Shown here: positions 1 through 12,873 of the stretch, in pieces | Numbering within the stretch: the first letter of the stretch is position 1 | How the letters are laid out: each line of letters opens with the position of its first letter | NCBI RefSeq assembly: GCF_016802725.1 | Contig: NC_052671.1 | Coordinates: 9,901,501 to 9,965,500 of the forward strand | From: Solenopsis invicta | Taxonomy: Eukaryota > Arthropoda > Insecta > Hymenoptera > Formicidae | Direction of reading: 5' to 3' | Length of the DNA stretch: 64,000 nucleotides | Position numbers and translations under genes: made by a program | The notes under the pieces: model-generated | What the model saw: the letters and a program-made list of their open reading frames with translations, nothing else | The model's database searches: none | What the model was told of the DNA's origin: nothing

Positions 1-600
1 ATACAATATTTTACGTCAATTAAGGGGAAACAATTGCTACTGAAACAATTGTAATTAATTTCATTTTGTATTAATTTTATAATTCATAAAATTATAAACT
101 CTTTTTATTTCGACATTACACGGTTGGTTAGAAGCGCGAGATAAAATAAAAATATTCAGATTTCTCAGTTAGTAAAAGATAGATAGCGTTAATTACATTA
201 ATGAAAGAAGCAATGGTGAAAATATATATATAATATAAAAAAATATAATTATATATAATATTTGTTTGTTAAAACGTGTAATTTAATTTGCATTACTACA
301 GGGCCATCAAAAAAGAGAATCTTTAAACAAGAGCGTATCGTAATACTGTAAATGTTTTCAAGATAATGAGTTACGTGTACAGCACTGCCACCGGTCGTTT
401 TTATGCAAATTTGACGTAGCACAAATTACACGTTATTTATATTTATTTAAATTTTATACCGACGCAATCTGTAAACACACCGTCTACATCTTTTGCCGAG
501 TTAACCCACATTTTTATTTAAAATTGCAATTGGAATAATCACGGGAAAACATTACGACAAACTGTTTTACATTAATGAAAGCTTCAAAGAGAGAAGAAGG

Positions 601-633
601 AAAAAGAGAGAGAGAGAGAGGAGAGATGGGGGA
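601..633. repeat. GA-rich microsatellite
   Basis: An AAAAAGAGAGAGAGAG-type tract running into GGAGAGATGGGGGAGGG. Purine-rich on the plus strand and imperfect at the 3' side. Confidence 0.8.
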
Positions 634-989
634 GGGTAAGAGAAAGTTCTTCTTTTTCTTTCTTCAGCCTCATTCGCCAGACGGTTAATTTGTTTCCAAG
701 TATCAAAGTCGAGTACGATTCACAACGCGGTGGAAACGTGCGGCGCGAAGACGGCGAAATTATCTTGCGGCCGTTACGATCGAAGGCAAAGAACGGCCGA
801 CTGTGTGTAATGAAATATTATATTTCCGGAAGATAACTCCGTTGGAAATGCTCGCACAGCTAAACTTAACCAACGAATTTCTTGGCGCACAAGCTGCGGC
901 CGAATTGCATCGCGACGTTTAATTAGAGTAAAATAATTTCGCGAATCGTACTTGTGCTTCGCTTAATACATACGGCGCATTTTGTGTTC

Positions 990-990
<1 letters not shown>

Positions 991-1025
<35 letters not shown>
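991..1025. repeat. (TTA)n microsatellite
   Basis: About eleven near-perfect TTA/ATT triplets with no interruption. A simple trinucleotide repeat likely to be length-polymorphic. Confidence 0.92.
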
Positions 1026-1740
1026 CTTTATTGAAGTGCAAGTAAGTACAATAGCAGAAGCATGGCAAATTTGGAAAAAATTACAGGCACATCAAAAGGC
1101 GAGGTATCAGCAAACTGCTGTATAAAAACCTGAGCCTTCAAGATACTAATGACACAGATACATTTATATACTTAAACAATATAAATAATACGTATATTTG
1201 CAAAAGGTAGCTGAAATTCGTGCTCTTAATAATTCATTTAATAATACTCACACAGAAAAATCTTTAAAACTCTTACGTTACGGAAAAGAATTGAAACATC
1301 CTGTTTCGAATTTTTGTTAAGACTAGTTTATAGTTAAACGATTAATTATCGATAAACGAGGTATTCTGAGAATCATTCGATTTAAAGTTCTTTCAGAAAG
1401 ATTCATTAACTATAAGATTCTTTTTCTCCTAAAGCAATTTCAAATTAATGACTTCAGTTGTTAACCAGTAAGACGCCTTGAAACTTTTTAGAATAAAGCT
1501 GTATTAAATTATACATGTGCTCTCTTCGGATCGATCAGTGTTTGAACTGTTTTAATAAATGAAATAGGTAATAAAGTATTATAAACATAAATTCCAATAA
1601 ATTAAATGGATAATAAAATGATTAAAAACATAAATTTGTACACCTATTTTTTATATTTTATATTACTATATTTATATTTTAAATCTATAAATTAATCTGT
1701 AAATATATAGGATGAGTGTTAAGTACTTTATAAAATTTTG

Positions 1741-1973
1741 TAATAATTATTTACATTAATTAAAAAAATTTTACATGACCATATGTCCGAAACGATTTCA
1801 GATACAAGATGTTAAAATGGAAGGAAAAAAAATTTTTTTTTTTATATATATACAAAATATAGTCCCAAAAGCTGAGCCTTTTAAACATACATAAAGTTTT
1901 ATCAAAATATCCCAAATGTTTTTGGGATCCCAAAGGTTTTTGAAACTTTTTCTTCAGTTTTGACACCCTATAT
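1741..1973 (-). mobile_element. Possible transposon-end fragment (AGGGTGTCA terminus)
   Basis: Read on the minus strand this segment begins ATATAGGGTGTCAAAAC and continues through A/T-rich sequence with repeated 'TTTGGGAT' blocks. The terminus resembles TACAG(G)GGTRTC motifs on the plus strand at 27772 and 29244. Ends of this type are common in degraded insect repeats, as I recall. No coding remnant is present, so the family is unassigned and the far boundary is only a guess. Confidence 0.22.
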
Positions 1974-2160
1974 TTAAACCATTTCGAATATATATAGTCA
2001 TACTCGTATAAAGTTTTTATTTTGAATTAATGTGAAGAATAACCTTTTAAAATCTCAAAGTATTTAATACGATATAGTAACTATTTTACGAAATAAAATC
2101 GAAATTGAATAAATCGTAAAACGGCAGTTTAACAATCATTAATTAAAATGGCGTGAAATA

Positions 2161-4257
2161 TATAATTGCATCGATCATAACATCGTGCAAATATTATATA
2201 TATATTTATGCATTAGATCACAACGTACTCGTATAAGAGCTTGTTCGAGAATACGTATTCATCCTTTCAACGGCCCAGATATCTATCTACAGAGAGGACA
2301 CCGAGAGACTACGACATCCTGCACATTACGAACTTCCGCGAGTCAACTTCCACTAGGTCGGAACAACGGCACATAATTCCTCGGCAGCGAGTAATTACTT
2401 CGGCGGGAAATTTCCGTCTCTAACGATGAATTGATGATACCCGCACAATCTAATTAGCATTACTTCTTTCCCTCGGGTTTTCGCGGTAGACTTAACGCGT
2501 TAACTTTTTGCAACGGGGAAGGAAATATGTGGATTGCGCGTTGCGAAAACGGGCAAGAGGTCTTGTCAAAATATTGTGCCGGAAGCTCACAAATAAATGT
2601 GACGGAAATGAAAGTACGAAAAATGAAGAGATATGTCAAGGGACAAGATGAGAGAAAATACAGTTATTTTCTTGTAATAAGTTAATGAAAATATCGCAAA
2701 TATTTTTGCAATGTTACGAATATTTTTTTAACTTGCTTTTCATTTAATTTGAAACTGATCGGCATGCAGAAGATAATATAACAAAGCGACTGTATGCGAG
2801 TTTTATAAATAAGCTAAGAGAAACAAAGCGCAAAACAATAATATTTTCTATGTAAAATATAAATATCAAGAGAGTGCGTTTACTTTTACTTTACCGATGG
2901 ACATAACTATCGAATCTGTCGAAATATCCCTTTTAACATTTCCTTCGGAAATTCGAACATCATAATTAAACAGCAAGTGAATCGATATCTACGTAGATGT
3001 TCCCGCTCAGAACTTTACATGACAGTATCTAATTCGGTAGCCATTAACCTGTCTGGCGCACAGGGAACAAAGTAAACTTCGGTCTGTGATTGCGCCCCGT
3101 TTAGTGTGCTCGTGCACCTTAACGTTAGGCTGCGCAAACTCGGTGTTTAGTACGAGAGCTAATTTGGCATTGACCAGTTACGCTTTGGCGCCGGCGGACT
3201 TACCAATGTTTATGTTGCCGTCGGTTCCGGACTGCTTACTGACAATATTACACCGACCGGAAGTAGCAGTGGCATTAGTCTTCTCTGAAATGCCATGCTT
3301 TTGCAACTTCCGAAACTTACAAAGTTTGACCTTTTGTATATACGAGAAATAAAAATCGCCGATCTGTATTTAAGCAATAATACAACAATTAACATTTTAA
3401 GGCAAATAATTAAATAAATTGTAAATTGCATTTGTAATTAAATAAATATTTGAACTTGGAAGAACGGTAGCATTTACGTCTCTTTCAATTTTGTTATTTG
3501 CATAATTTCTTACAATTTTCATAATAATAATGAATAATGTACAACTTTGAAAAAATACTTTTTCTTTCATTTTTATCGCATCATGATTGCTTACTTTTTC
3601 TAATTACATTTTAATTAGACTCTCAAATTTATTCTTTTAATTTAATTAAATTTAGGTATAATAAATAAATAAAAATTACAATAATATTGAAAAATATGTA
3701 AATTATTTAGTTTGAAAAAATTAATTAACTATTATCATTTTTTAGTTTTGCCAAAATTTTATTTTAGAAATTTTAACATCACAAATTATATTGCTAATCA
3801 ATCAAGCATTTCTATACAATCTTTCTTAATCCCAAAAACTGTAAGGAACAGCCATTTCTTGCAATTTAAACACATATACAAATGGGTACGTAAAATATTA
3901 TAAAAATAAAATGTAGGGAATGAGGATGCTAGACTTTATAGACATCGTGTATATTTTTTAATAATCGGGTGAAAAACCTTTTACAACGCTTATATCGATG
4001 TAATACTGACCGTCTTTCTGCAGTCAAAAAGGAATGCAATTTCACGAAACATTAAAAGCACATACGCCATAAGATGTAATAACTTATAATTGGACCATCA
4101 TCGTGGTTCAGCAGCAACTCTCGAGCCATCGTTTAATATGAGATTGTATCCCGCGCGTCTTACAGTCAAGATTATCGTTTGTCTACTTCTTTTAATAGAA
4201 TGAACAATGTTTGTGATACATTTTCTTGTCGTATTTGATGGTGTATCGCATGTTATA
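2161..4257. other. Mixed non-coding region
   Basis: No gene recognised. A modestly GC-richer patch (about 2220-2570) and another (3000-3320) are separated by A/T-rich DNA, and 3400-4000 is strongly A/T-rich. Short open frames in both patches overlap on opposite strands and look like chance. Confidence 0.45.
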
Positions 4258-4425
4258 TCACACACACACACACACCCCTCCCCCCCCCACACACACACGC
4301 TCTCTCTCTCTCTCTCTCTCTCTCACTCACACACACACATACGTGCGTGCACACACACACACACATACGTGCGTGCATGTATATATATCTAATATATATG
4401 TGTATGTATATATATACACACATCT
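4258..4425. repeat. Compound CA/TC/TA microsatellite
   Basis: An ordered run of simple repeats: (CA)n, a C-rich block, (CA)n, (CT)n of roughly 13 units, (CA)n, then ACATACGTGCGTGCA occurring twice around another (CA)n, and finally (TA)n/TGTA sequence. The duplicated 15-mer shows that part of the array expanded as a higher-order unit. Apparent open frames rich in His-Thr or Leu-Ser here are repeat artefacts. Confidence 0.92.
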
Positions 4426-4440
4426 AGTTTAATAGTTATT

Positions 4441-5700
4441 TACCATGTTATATTATTAATTATTAAAAGGACCGTGCTAATGAGTGGTATAATGATTTCA
4501 ATCATCAACTCGAAATTACGCAACTATTATCATCCACAAATTCCACATATTATAATATTATCATTCATTATTCCATCAATCGAACGCATCCCACATTAAT
4601 TAACGATACTACTCCTAAAACACACACCGCGCGACAATTGCAAATGTGAAATTAACTCGTATGATAAAAGATTCATTGAAGATGATTAATGGGTGTTTCC
4701 AGCCACATATACACAATGTGAAATATTTATAGGCAATTTACGCAAATTCTCCTATTGGGATCTCGCCCAATGGGAGGTTCGTTTTGTCAGCGACGTAAGA
4801 AGAATGCGAAACTACTTAATTCGAGCCGTTCTGCTATTATCTGCCGTGAGATCGTCGCTTTGTCATGTGTATCACGCAATCATCTCCGTCTTTGACACTG
4901 AGGAACCTTTTACGGCACACACTTTTCCTCGTTACAACGATCTGCATGCTAACTCGTTCGTGAACTCTTTGTCTCTCGCGTTATCTCGTATCTACAATAT
5001 AAAAAGTAAAATATAATAGAGAAGCCGTGGAACGGATATAAAAGAGAGAAAGGGACGGAAAGAGAGAATGGGAAAAGCAGAAGGAAGAGAGCGCGCGGGA
5101 CTTTTGATGTTTTACAAGCAACTTGCTAATTCAGCACTACGCTACCCATTTTTATAACGCCGCTGCTGATCTACCCCTTTTCGCCTCCTGCCTCCCGAGG
5201 CGCGCGTAGTAATTAAACGTTGTACCGCCGACAAAGGGCTCGGTAAAAGGGGCTGGGGATTCTGGTCCGTGACGCGGGGCGTCCGACAAAGAGACCAGAA
5301 ACCGTTTGGCGGATCGTCCTGTTGTCCTTCTGGCAATGGAGTCAGCCGACCTTAGGAGCAAACACAAAAGAGTACGTTTCGCGACCGCTCGGTTAAGTTA
5401 TCTTGTCTGTCGTTTCACCCTAGCTCGCCCGCCCGCCTCACGTGCCCGTGGCGATGAACCGACCAGGATTTGATATGAAATCCGTCCCAGACCCGGGCCG
5501 TCCGCGCCCGCTACATGTCATTCCCGTTTTGTCCCGCTGTTCCTGACGATCGACAACGCTCGAATCCGCCCGTATCGCTACGGATCGGATCTGTCCCCTG
5601 ACGCTGTTTTAACAGCCGTGTTCGCCACTACGCGCGGTTTCCTGAACGCATCTGTGCGAAATCGATCTGTATGTGAATTTCTAGAAACAGTTATGCACTG
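4441..5700. other. Non-coding, CpG-rich from about 5030
   Basis: The first 600 bases are mixed A/T-rich DNA. From about 5030 to 5660 the sequence is GC-rich with abundant CpG (GCGCGCGGG, CGCCCGCCCGCC) and purine tracts. No start/splice architecture convinced me. It could be a promoter-proximal or exon-like island, but nothing identifies a gene. Confidence 0.45.
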
Positions 5701-5707
5701 CTGATTT

Positions 5708-5840
5708 CTCTTTTTTCTTTTTTTTTCTTTTTTTTTTTTGTTGAAATCCAGAATAAATCTGTTTTTTTTTCCTCCAGCTGTTGTCTGAATTTGCACATTT
5801 ACACCGTTGACCTGCAAAATTTATTTGAAAAAAAAAAACG
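5708..5840. repeat. Homopolymer T/A cluster
   Basis: Three T-runs (within 5708-5739 and at 5762-5770) and an A-run near 5829-5838. Lysine-rich minus-strand open frames here come from these runs. Confidence 0.75.
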
Positions 5841-8800
5841 TTTATTTTCGGGTTTCTCTTAAGACTATCATTTTATATCTGTTTTTTTTATAAATAATTT
5901 TTTTATATTAAAATTAAAAGGAAATTTTTCAAGCATTTCCAGAACACAAAAATGTATATACGTGAGCTTTCAAAATCATAAATGTAATTACTCTGACGTC
6001 TAGCATGGCTTTAAATAAATAATATGTTATTATTACTTGACAATAATTAATAATTAAATAAGCCACTTTGAATAAACAAAAGTTTTTGCATGTTTTTTTC
6101 CAAAAATTCCTCTTCTTTAACGTCGTCATGCGCCAAAATCAACTAAGAAATATATGTTTAAGCAGATAAATCGATTTCCTTTAATAATTTCTTACTCTCT
6201 ATCTTCAGTCACCAAGCAAAAACTGAAGCAAGACTTGCCTTGAAGGAGTTTATCTTCTACTTCACTAAACTTCTTTCCTCAAAGTAAGTATGAAGTTTAG
6301 GGCAAGGATTAACTTAAAAGTAATTTTTAAAATAACTTCTCTGATTTTTATACCGAGTTTAAAACGCAGAGTTCTGGATTTCTGATTCATTTGTGTTGCG
6401 TGTTTTTGGTTTAAATTTATTCTTACGAATGGCGTATCCAACGGTGATAGCTGACGAAAGACGTGTCATTTATTTGAGAAATAATTTAATGCGTTTTTAA
6501 TTCGCATTTAAATTAATTTTGATAAAATGTTAAGATATTTCTCAAACTATTCTTCTTTCCCTAACAAGCCAACTGAAATATAATTCAGCGAAATCAATTA
6601 TGAGGATAGGATCTAAAGAAGAGCGCATTAAGCAGAGAATAAATAGAGTTGTACGTCAAATTTTATCCGGAATGAACGGCTATTGCCTCAGTCTCCCCAT
6701 TGTCCTCTGCGCCAAATCGGCAGCTTGAATCTGCACTGTCTACTCCACGAGTTTCCCACCGATATTGTTTGTTCCCGCATTACTTTCGGTGCCGACCCCG
6801 GGGGACAAAAAAGTTTATTATCGCGACTAACTCCGGCAAATTCGTTCATTTGGCAGAGATAGGGAATGCCGGTGCGCAGGTCCACTCCCTAACTTTGCGC
6901 GTTAAGGACGCCGATAGCGATGCGATGGCCGTTTGGCTTTGACACGAGAATTCTTCGGCAAACGATATGACGCTCGCAGAAGAGAGCGTCAACGAGATAA
7001 AAAAAAGGAAAAAAAAACAAACTCCCGTAGAATTTTTCGATCGGAGGTTTTTCTAAAAGAACAATGCGAATTGTACGTGCCAAGAGAGCTAAAGAGACCG
7101 CGCTTTTGTCTTTGTTACTATTGTTACCTTTGCTGCGCGAGACGGCATTATCACCTGCACTTGAATACTCCGTATTATTGAAATCGAATAAAGTCAAATA
7201 TAAACGTACCCCCGAAGTGTTGAGCTTTAATGTTTCTATTGTTCGAATAGAAATCTCGTGTTTTTAGGCGAATCAATATGAACGGGGTAACTGGGATAGC
7301 GGCATTCCTAGCGGAAACGGCGTAAAGTTTAGCAGTTATATAATGTGATAATCGTGATCATTCCACATGGATGACATTTAGGAGTTAAGAAGTTACGTAT
7401 CTATAGCCGCTTAGAAACAATGACTTATTGTTAGTTCTGAGTTTCCGGGTTTCTGTGTCGAATCCATAAATCGATATTATCTATAACTAAATTGAAATTC
7501 TAGCGAGAGTATGAAAACTCATTGTTAATCAATATAATGATAAGACAGAGCGGTCTTTGGAAAAGATCGCTGAATTAATTAATTTTCAACGTCCTACGTG
7601 CGTGATATTTTTCTAACTCAAATTGTAATCTACATCCAATTCGAAAATAATTTTAATTGCTTGACCGTTCATAAAAAAAAAAAGAATATTTCGTAAGAAA
7701 ACATTTGGGTTTTGAAACAGCAATTTTTGCACGAGAAAGAAAGAAAGAGATAAATTTAAGAATTTAATATGTTCAAGGATTTATATCCTTTTATAACGCT
7801 TTTTGAACGTGAGTTTATTTTATTTGATCGCCCTTGTAAGTGTAATTAATATCACTGTAGATTTGTATTATTCTTATTGTTAGCAGTAACAGTTGTGCTG
7901 AACGTGACGATAGTCCAAAGCTGTAACTTTGTGTGAGTGTCACCCGTAAATATAATATTTGCAATAACCGCGCCTCTCTCCTGTCATATATCGAGGAACT
8001 AAAAGCCGTAACAATTTCTCTGGCAACGAACAATGCTGCAATAACAAACGATTGTACGTGCGACTGCAGTTCGTGTTCTTATATATTGCATACGTGCTTT
8101 GCCAATCGAAAATACGGCGCATTGGCGATAAGCGCTGGTAATAATGCGAAACAATCGCGACAGAGTTAGCGGCCGTCTAATTCATTATTGCATTACAGCT
8201 AAATTTCCCGCCGGAACACGGGTAATTCGATTAATGCACTGAGGCTGGAGGCCAAGAATGCGAAACAATTTACTGCGGGCGACTTTTCCCAGACATTTCG
8301 GCCGAGAGAAAATAAATTTTTCGTTTTAATAATACCCTCTAATTGCGCGGCGTAGAGCGACTTGTATTCCTGGCGGACGAAAGCGAACTGTGGATGGCAC
8401 AATGGCCCGGTAAGTCCGCAAAGTGGATTTCCACTCCCGAAAAATAATGCGCTGCACTTATTGCAGCCGGTGCTCACAAATGCCCCCTAACATGTAAAAC
8501 GTATGACGCGACTTGAATTATAATTATTGCCACGACCACGGACTTACTTAAACGTAAATTGTCGTTGTAGAATGTACGGTCGTTCTGTGCGTACTTGAAA
8601 AAAGAAAGAAAAAAAAAGAACAATTTGCGTGCTTCTGTATTTCTTAAGTGATCATTGCGCTATCAAATAACAGTGCGCGAGATATTTTTAGATTTTTACG
8701 TTGATGAAAATTATAAAATGGAAAAATTGAATACAATGTACGTTAATACTGATATGAAAGAAAATACATGCTTCCTGTACTTTGATAGCTTCTCTTCCTG

Positions 8801-9404
8801 TGTGAAAATATTTTTTCATTATATCATATTTTTTAGATTTTCTATTTTACTGTAGTATTAACTTAATAACAATATGTCCCCGTTTGACTTGCGCGATAAA
8901 AAGCGTGGGTGCAATAAATTAAATGCAAAAACATACGTGGAGAATGTGTCGGTATTAACGTGTTTGGAGACGCGATAACTTGCTAATTAATTAAATATGG
9001 CGCTTGAAGCGAAGTATACACAGACCGAAGTGATATTACATGTTAAGTCTCTTGTACCGCTAGCTGTGAATTGAATACGCGAGGGAAAACGACGAACAGG
9101 CAGCCGCCGCTCGTTTCCTCCTCTTATTTCCTTGGCATTTGCTAATTGACGCGAAGCTGATCGAGAAACACCGTTAATTATTCTAATCTTACGCTTGCAC
9201 GATGCTGATCCGAACGAATGTCGAAGGAAGAAGAATGTTTTTCGCACGCCAGGGAATTTCAGAGCGTATCTACCGGGATCGCTGTAAGCGTTGGATCATT
9301 ACGGTATGGTCTTGAACCCTTCCGCTTTCGTTTGCGAAACAGGTGAGGCAATAATTAATTACCATCTCACATATTGATTATTAGAAGTATTCGCATACCA
9401 TGAA
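5841..9404. other. Mixed non-coding region
   Basis: 5841-6660 is A/T-rich and holds an imperfect hairpin (CTAAACTTC near 6266 pairing with GAAGTTTAG near 6292, with an outer CTTGCC/GGCAAG pair). 6660-7260 and 7900-8500 are richer in GC and CpG. 8560-9000 is A/T-rich. No gene recognised; short frames overlap on both strands. Confidence 0.4.

Positions 9405-9431
<27 letters not shown>
9405..9431. repeat. (TC)n microsatellite
   Basis: About 13 uninterrupted TC units followed by a pyrimidine-rich tail to about 9465. Confidence 0.92.
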
Positions 9432-9436
<5 letters not shown>

Positions 9437-11992
9437 CTTTTCCCTTACCTTCTCTCATTTTCTCTCTTAGTATTTAATTAATTTCTTGATATTCCACGCG
9501 CATTTCTGCCTTTGCGTCGACACTCAATTCCTTCTCAACGAACATAAGCAATTTCTTTCTGTGTATGTGCAAATTGAAGAAAAACGCTTCAATCGACTCG
9601 GAGCGCTGGAAAAGAATTCGCCACTTTGGAAAACCACACCGTATTTCTGTATTTCGCATACGGATCGTACAAATATTTGCTTTTCCTTTGCGTTCATGGC
9701 TATCGCGGGTAAGAATCTATACGTTGTGAAGTATTATCGTTATTGGTCGAAAATTCGTCACGCTGTTAGCTTCGCCGCAAGAGAAAAGAGCCATGTACCC
9801 CTCTCGTATACGTATTCGAATCGATATCACCTTCCGATCCTTACGTTTGGAAAACGTGGCGAAGTAACGGCGCCGTATCATTTCTCGCCAGTGTGCCATC
9901 GTGCGGGCAAAGGGAGTCTCCCAATGTATTCGGGGAGACGATCGGAATTGTTTTCTTAGCGCAGGTCAGGGTTCTCAATACGGAACGATTCCATCGAATC
10001 CTTTTTGGATTTTTCCCCGTCTGCCGGGGGCGAGCTAGTGGCGAAAGCCGGGAAAGCGAACCAATAAGGAAAATGCCAGGTCGATACTCAACTGCTGCTC
10101 CGCTACGTGTACCATATAAGTGTCTGTCCCAGGGGTAGGCGGTCAGGGTACATCAGATAAGAAAACCCGGTCCCGGAATAGACCGCTATTATGTTTCCTA
10201 TAAGTGGGCTACCCCAGGGAAGTGCAGCCTCATATATACATCTCGCGATACATATGTACCGGTATATAGTGCGAGATAAGAAAAATATCAGGCTGGTTCG
10301 CTTCTCGTAACCGCACAAGTTGTAATTATACAGCCGACGTTCCTACCGAAAGAATGGGAAACGCGCGGCTTCCGACGTTAGCTAGCTGCTGCGAAATTGC
10401 TCTCCCAAACGGACTTCCCCTAAATCTGATCGGGGGATATCTTATATCTTCTCGGACGAGATGGAGGACAGTGGCGGCGAACTTTCGCTGAAGAAAGAGT
10501 GTTTATCGTTGCCTTCAATTTATGAACGTGGCTTTTTATAAGGTCTTAATTAACCGAGACGTTCGCTGGGGGTCTTTCTTGCCGTGGGTAACAACAATCA
10601 GCAAGCGCGCACGGATATCTCGGGAGAGAAGAAGCGCGCGCGCGTTCGTCGAACGACAGCTCAACACGGAACACACCGAGAGAAGACTATACGACGGAGA
10701 GGAGAGCGTGTAAGAAGTAACTTGGCAATGAACACTTTCGTACTCGAAGCTCTTCACGTGAAATATTTGACGTACGCTACTCCCCCGACGAAACGTTTTC
10801 CCCGGTCCGGCGTGGCGCGGCGGGCGTTTTAATTAACAAAGAGTTGATAGCCTTGATCCTCATCTACGTTCCTACCCGTCTTTTCGTGGCATTCTACCAG
10901 TCAGACATTTTCGCAGTAATTGGAGTAATCCTATCCCGAATTCTAGGCACGGGGCTTCTCTCGCGCAGCGAGAGAAAGAAGGTGAACGAGAAGGAGGGAG
11001 ATAAATAAATGTCGAGTTAAATGATGTCGGCGGGTACCGAGTGTAGCAATTATACAGTTGTAGCGCGCCAAAGAGAGAAGACGAAAGAAACGCGAGGACA
11101 GTTTCGGTACCGGGGGTTTCCCTTCGGTATCGGAGTTTTCCGACCACACCGGCCGAATCTGATTTGAAGATAACGCCAGGCGAGATAAGTAAGCAGTCAC
11201 GTGAAGGAATATTTATTGCTATCTGCGGCGCCACGGGAGGACGTACGGTCTGTGTTTTAATGAACAAACGTTTAATCAGCAGTTCCGCAAACTACCGGGC
11301 GCTTTATCAGCCGGTCAACGACTCTCGGCCCTTTGGCCAATTGGCTTCCGTCACTTCGCCTAATCGATTGCCCGATGTCTCGCAATTACGCGTTTACTTA
11401 TTCACGTCTGAAAGCAGGCGCGCGTACATTCGGAAATATTTAATAACGATTTAACGCTAAATTAAATCCAACGCCGACGTAAATAGATCAGCAATAAAAT
11501 AACTAGCATAAACATCACGTGATGCATTTGCAAAATTGTAACGCTCGGAACAAAAGTTAATAGGCTGACGCACAATTTATATCGGTGTAATGTAATTGGA
11601 CGCGTCATAGCGAGTAATACCGTGACGTTTAGTCAACCGCATACGTGTAAACATGGTACCCATTTTAATTAGCAAAGTTATACCCTTCCATCGACTGTGT
11701 ATCGACAAAGTTCATCGGTAATCCCTGATATGCGGGAGCGGGGGGGCTCGCCTGCTTTATGTAATACTAATTGGCAGAGTGGATACTGCTGTTAACAGTT
11801 ACGCGGCGCTTTGCGTAATCGCCTTGCAAATGCCGGTCACGAGTTCGCCTGTAGATACACAAATGCACAATGGGGAACACGTGTACGTATGCACGTATGT
11901 ATGATGCACCCATAAACGCATCGCCACCGAGTGGAACGAACGGGTAGTCAGGAAATGTGTCATTCCCTACGGAGACTAGCGAGGACCTCTGC
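9432..11992. other. CpG-rich non-coding island
   Basis: Sustained GC- and CpG-rich sequence. The longest plus-strand frame (9486-9959) has no recognisable domain, no clear start context and no splice support, and other frames overlap it on the opposite strand. The low stop density is explained by base composition. Unannotated exons cannot be excluded. Confidence 0.4.
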
Positions 11993-12014
11993 CACCGCCG
12001 CCGCCGCCGCCGCT
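11993..12014. repeat. (CCG)n trinucleotide repeat
   Basis: Seven CCG/CGC triplets within a CpG-rich stretch. The minus-strand translation gives a glycine run with no surrounding domain. Confidence 0.85.
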
Positions 12015-12330
12015 GTTGCAGCAGTTACCCTGCGGAGAGACTCTTGCGGTGAATAGAACTTGTTCCATAAAACTATCTCGGACGTCCTGTAGCGTGTCCC
12101 GGGGCGTCACGGTCGGGGACGTATCGGGCACTTTTGACTCGGACAGGACCGTACGCAAGAATTATTTGCGCCCCACTAGGCAGAGCTCGATGAAGCATAG
12201 CCCGCGAGTCGCACGTTGTTGTTTACCGCGAGTCTCCCCCCGTCTATAAAATCTTTTTATTGGGTTTTTCAAAATTGTTCTTTATGTATAACGCTATTTC
12301 CGAACTTTCATTAAACCTAAATATCTTTTA

Positions 12331-12873
12331 CTCTTTTAGGGCTACTTTAACCAACTCCGATTAATTTTAATCGTAATCAACAGCAAGACTTGAATGGCTT
12401 TTGATAATACCACTGATCGTTCTTAACTTGTAATTTCTTCATGATATTCATATTTTGGTATGATATACATTTGTATGAAATATTATATATTGTACGTATT
12501 TGCAATATATTTTTCACAGAGATACGAATATCATACAGAAAAAAAATTAATATCAAATCAACAATTTATTGTTTTATATATATGCAAGAATATAAAATCT
12601 TTCTGGAAGAATTTATAATCTTAAACAGACATAATTTGCTTACATGAAGAAAATTTTTCTCTTCATGTAAACCAATTATGTCTGTTTAATGTTATAATTT
12701 TTTCCAAGAAAATTTTATATTCTTGCTTATATATGAAACAATAAATTGATTTGATTCTAAATTTTTTCTGTGTAGGGTAAGAACGATCAACAGTATTATC
12801 AAAAGCCATTAAAGTCTTGCTGTTGATTCCGATTAAAATTAATCGAGGTTGGCTGAAGCGGCTCTTAGACTCT
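12331..12873. mobile_element. Foldback (long inverted-repeat) element
   Basis: Left arm (12331-12650) and right arm (12660-12873) are imperfect reverse complements meeting at a 9-base loop, AAATTTTTC. Matching landmarks are CAACAGCAAGACTT on the left with AAGTCTTGCTGTTG on the right, GATCGTTCTTA with TAAGAACGATC, and AACAGACATAATT with AATTATGTCTGTT. The left arm carries about 107 extra bases (12428-12534) absent from the right arm. There is no coding capacity. It fits a non-autonomous DNA transposon of foldback or MITE type. I could not define a target-site duplication, so the outer limits are approximate. Confidence 0.8.

Larger units (their letters stand above)
1..2160. other. AT-rich non-coding region
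   Basis: I see no gene here. Open frames are short and AT-driven. A CpG-containing patch lies at about 690-960, between a GA tract (601-633) and a TTA microsatellite (991-1025). The last 400 bases are low-complexity A/T with a possible transposon terminus at 1961-1973, listed separately. Most likely intergenic or intronic insect DNA. Confidence 0.5.

Noticed and set aside
4207..4432. Two overlapping plus-strand frames rich in His/Thr and Leu/Ser
   Set aside because: Direct translation of the CA/CT compound microsatellite.
9486..9959. 157-codon plus-strand frame
   Set aside because: No domain or signal recognised, no splice or start context, overlapped by a minus-strand frame. Composition explains its length.
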